Shown piece by piece: positions 62,835 through 64,000 of a stretch of 64,000 nucleotides of DNA. Source of the DNA: CAVVSD01 sp963837655 (GTDB lineage: Bacteria; Actinomycetota; Thermoleophilia; Solirubrobacterales; Solirubrobacteraceae); contig CAWIOK010000023.1 of assembly GCA_963837655.1 (NCBI GenBank), positions 310,001 to 374,000 on the forward strand. The letters run 5' to 3'. How positions within the stretch are numbered: the first letter of the stretch is position 1; each line of letters begins with the position of its first letter. The notes beneath the pieces are model-generated. The model was not told the origin of the DNA, made no database searches, and saw nothing but the letters and a program-made list of their open reading frames with translations. The translations under genes were made by a program, and so were the position numbers.

Positions 62835-64000
62835 ATGCACAAGCGCAAGCTCGTCATCGCCCTGGCCACGGCCGGCTTCCTCTCCGCAGGCTTCGGAGCC
62901 TCCGTCCTCCCCGCGTCCGCCGATCCGCGCGTCCTTCTCGTGACGCTGCAGAGCGGCGAGCAGCGCACGGTCACCGTCGACCTCCCCGCGGGCGCGAGCG
63001 TCAGCGGCATCCAGATCCCCGGGATCAACGAGCCGATCGTCTCGGTGCAGGAGGTCTCGACCCCCGCACCGGCGCCGGCCCAGGACACGACGACGACCCC
63101 CGCGCCACCCGCAGCCGACCCCACGACGTCGACCCCCACGACGCCCGCGCCGGCCCCGACGACGACCACGCCCGCTCCCCCGGCCGCCCCCGCCCCCGCG
63201 CCCGAGCAGCCCGCCCCGGCACCCGCCACCCCGGCGACCCCCGCCACGCCGCAGACGAACTCCCGGGCGAAGGCCGGCCGCAAGTCGGCCGCCAAGAAGC
63301 GCGCTCGCAAGGACGCCGCCCATCGCCCCGGCGAGAAGCAGGGCAAGCCCGCCGCCGGCGTCCCGGCCGCCGACGCCGACGCGCCGACCGCCACATCCGA
63401 GGGGCGCCAGGAGACCACCGGGACGGAGTCTCATTCACAGGTCGAGCCTTCGACGACGCCCGCGACACCGGCCCCGACCGGCGCCGCCGCGCCCGCCACC
63501 GATCAGGCCGCGTCGCTCGCGACCGCGCTCGACGGCTTCTCCCCGACCGCCGTCGGCGTGCCGAACTTCTTCATCGACCGCTTCCGCATCCCGCCGTTCC
63601 TGCTCCCGATCTACCAGGCCGCCGGCATCCAGTACGGCGTGCGTTGGGAGGTCCTTGCCGCGATCAACGAGGTCGAGACCGACTACGGGCGCAACCTCAA
63701 CGTCTCCACCGCCGGCGCTCTCGGGTGGATGCAGTTCATGCCCGCCACCTGGGAGACCTACGGCGTCGACGCCAACCAGGACGGCAAGCGCGACCCGTTC
63801 AACCCGGTCGACGCGATCTTCGCGGCCGCGCGCTACCTCAAGGCCGCCGGCGCCGAGCAGGACGTCCGCAAGGCGGTCTGGGCGTACAACCACGCCGACT
63901 GGTACGTCAACGACGTCCTCAAGCGCGCCCAGCTCATCGCCGCGATCCCGACCGATCTCGTCTCCTCGCTGTCCGGGCTCACGCAGGGCCACTTCCCCGT
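62835..64000 (+). CDS. Secreted lytic transglycosylase, 3' end cut by window edge
   Basis: The frame runs from ATG 62835 for 388 codons to the right edge with no stop. A signal peptide occupies residues 1-31 (RKLVIALATAGFLSAGF core, ADA-like cleavage). Residues 80-230 are a low-complexity Pro/Thr/Ala linker with a Lys/Arg-rich part (KSAAKKRARKD), suited to crossing or binding the wall. The transglycosylase domain starts near residue 255: AINEVETDYGRN carries the catalytic glutamate, then GALGWMQFMPATWETYG and FNPVDAIFAAARYLKAAG, typical SLT-type motifs. It cleaves peptidoglycan. The C-terminus is missing, so any extra binding domain is unknown. Confidence 0.9.
   Translation, partial: MHKRKLVIALATAGFLSAGFGASVLPASADPRVLLVTLQSGEQRTVTVDLPAGASVSGIQIPGINEPIVSVQEVSTPAPAPAQDTTTTPAPPAADPTTSTPTTPAPAPTTTTPAPPAAPAPAPEQPAPAPATPATPATPQTNSRAKAGRKSAAKKRARKDAAHRPGEKQGKPAAGVPAADADAPTATSEGRQETTGTESHSQVEPSTTPATPAPTGAAAPATDQAASLATALDGFSPTAVGVPNFFIDRFRIPPFLLPIYQAAGIQYGVRWEVLAAINEVETDYGRNLNVSTAGALGWMQFMPATWETYGVDANQDGKRDPFNPVDAIFAAARYLKAAGAEQDVRKAVWAYNHADWYVNDVLKRAQLIAAIPTDLVSSLSGLTQGHFP

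Noticed and set aside
62698..62943. Small basic ORF starting MARFKKRRAKTNNQ
   Set aside because: It overlaps the transglycosylase start and signal peptide in another frame and has no Shine-Dalgarno sequence or recognisable family.

Overview
This window is high-GC chromosomal DNA from an actinobacterium. The gene set (carD, disA, a SigH-type sigma factor, clpC, folB/folK/folP, many ATGA/GTGA stop-start overlaps, many leaderless-looking starts) and the low share of recognisable small proteins suggest a deep-branching lineage such as Thermoleophilia/Solirubrobacterales. That placement is inference; no rRNA or other taxonomic marker is present. I see no prophage, IS element, CRISPR array or plasmid backbone. 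One RNA gene is present, tRNA-Thr(UGU).

The left part (1-12.6 kb) is accessory. It holds two tandem PAP2-type membrane lipid phosphatases, an FAD oxidoreductase overlapping a 7Fe/8Fe-type ferredoxin, a zinc ribbon protein, a methyltransferase, a secreted propeller protein, a GNAT acetyltransferase, DUF2294 plus an ECF sigma factor, an ABC1/UbiB kinase-like protein, tRNA-Thr, a cupin, an FKBP lipoprotein, and a three-gene copper operon (multicopper oxidase, beta-helix protein, plastocyanin-like protein). From 12.6 to 18.4 kb on the + strand come cysS, rlmB, sigH, two small membrane proteins and a two-component system. From 18.5 to 24.8 kb are envelope genes: a UDP-galactopyranose-mutase-like FAD protein, two GT-C membrane glycosyltransferases and a Na+/H+ antiporter.

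From 24.8 to 61.8 kb the minus strand carries a housekeeping backbone whose order matches the Bacillus subtilis tilS-to-sigH region: tilS, hpt, ftsH, folP, folB, folK, coaX, dusB, greA/lysS, clpC, radA, disA, carD, ispD, ispF, and then (inverted) cysS, rlmB, sigH. This supplies purine salvage, tRNA maturation and charging, folate, isoprenoid and CoA synthesis, proteostasis and c-di-AMP signalling. Foreign-looking modules interrupt it. The largest (32.8-46.9 kb, between radA and clpC) contains an OsmC protein, a PLP lyase, a secreted protein, a hydantoinase/oxoprolinase pair, a zinc peptidase, two transglutaminases and a circularly permuted ATP-grasp/Alpha-E fusion. A radA-linked operon adds two metallo-beta-lactamase-fold proteins and a frameshifted cyclase-family gene.

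Beyond the backbone, a MerR-HTH/class III cyclase fusion and a coiled-coil protein lead to a secreted lytic transglycosylase cut by the right edge. Three genes are broken: a decayed ABC-ATPase fragment, the cyclase-family gene, and the long transglutaminase/DUF2126 gene. Notable regulatory observations are a recurrent TAnnnT (often TAGCYT) element 6-11 nt before start codons that lack a Shine-Dalgarno sequence, a compact bidirectional promoter between the copper operon and cysS, an apparent AUC start codon for carD, and two paired-hairpin elements.
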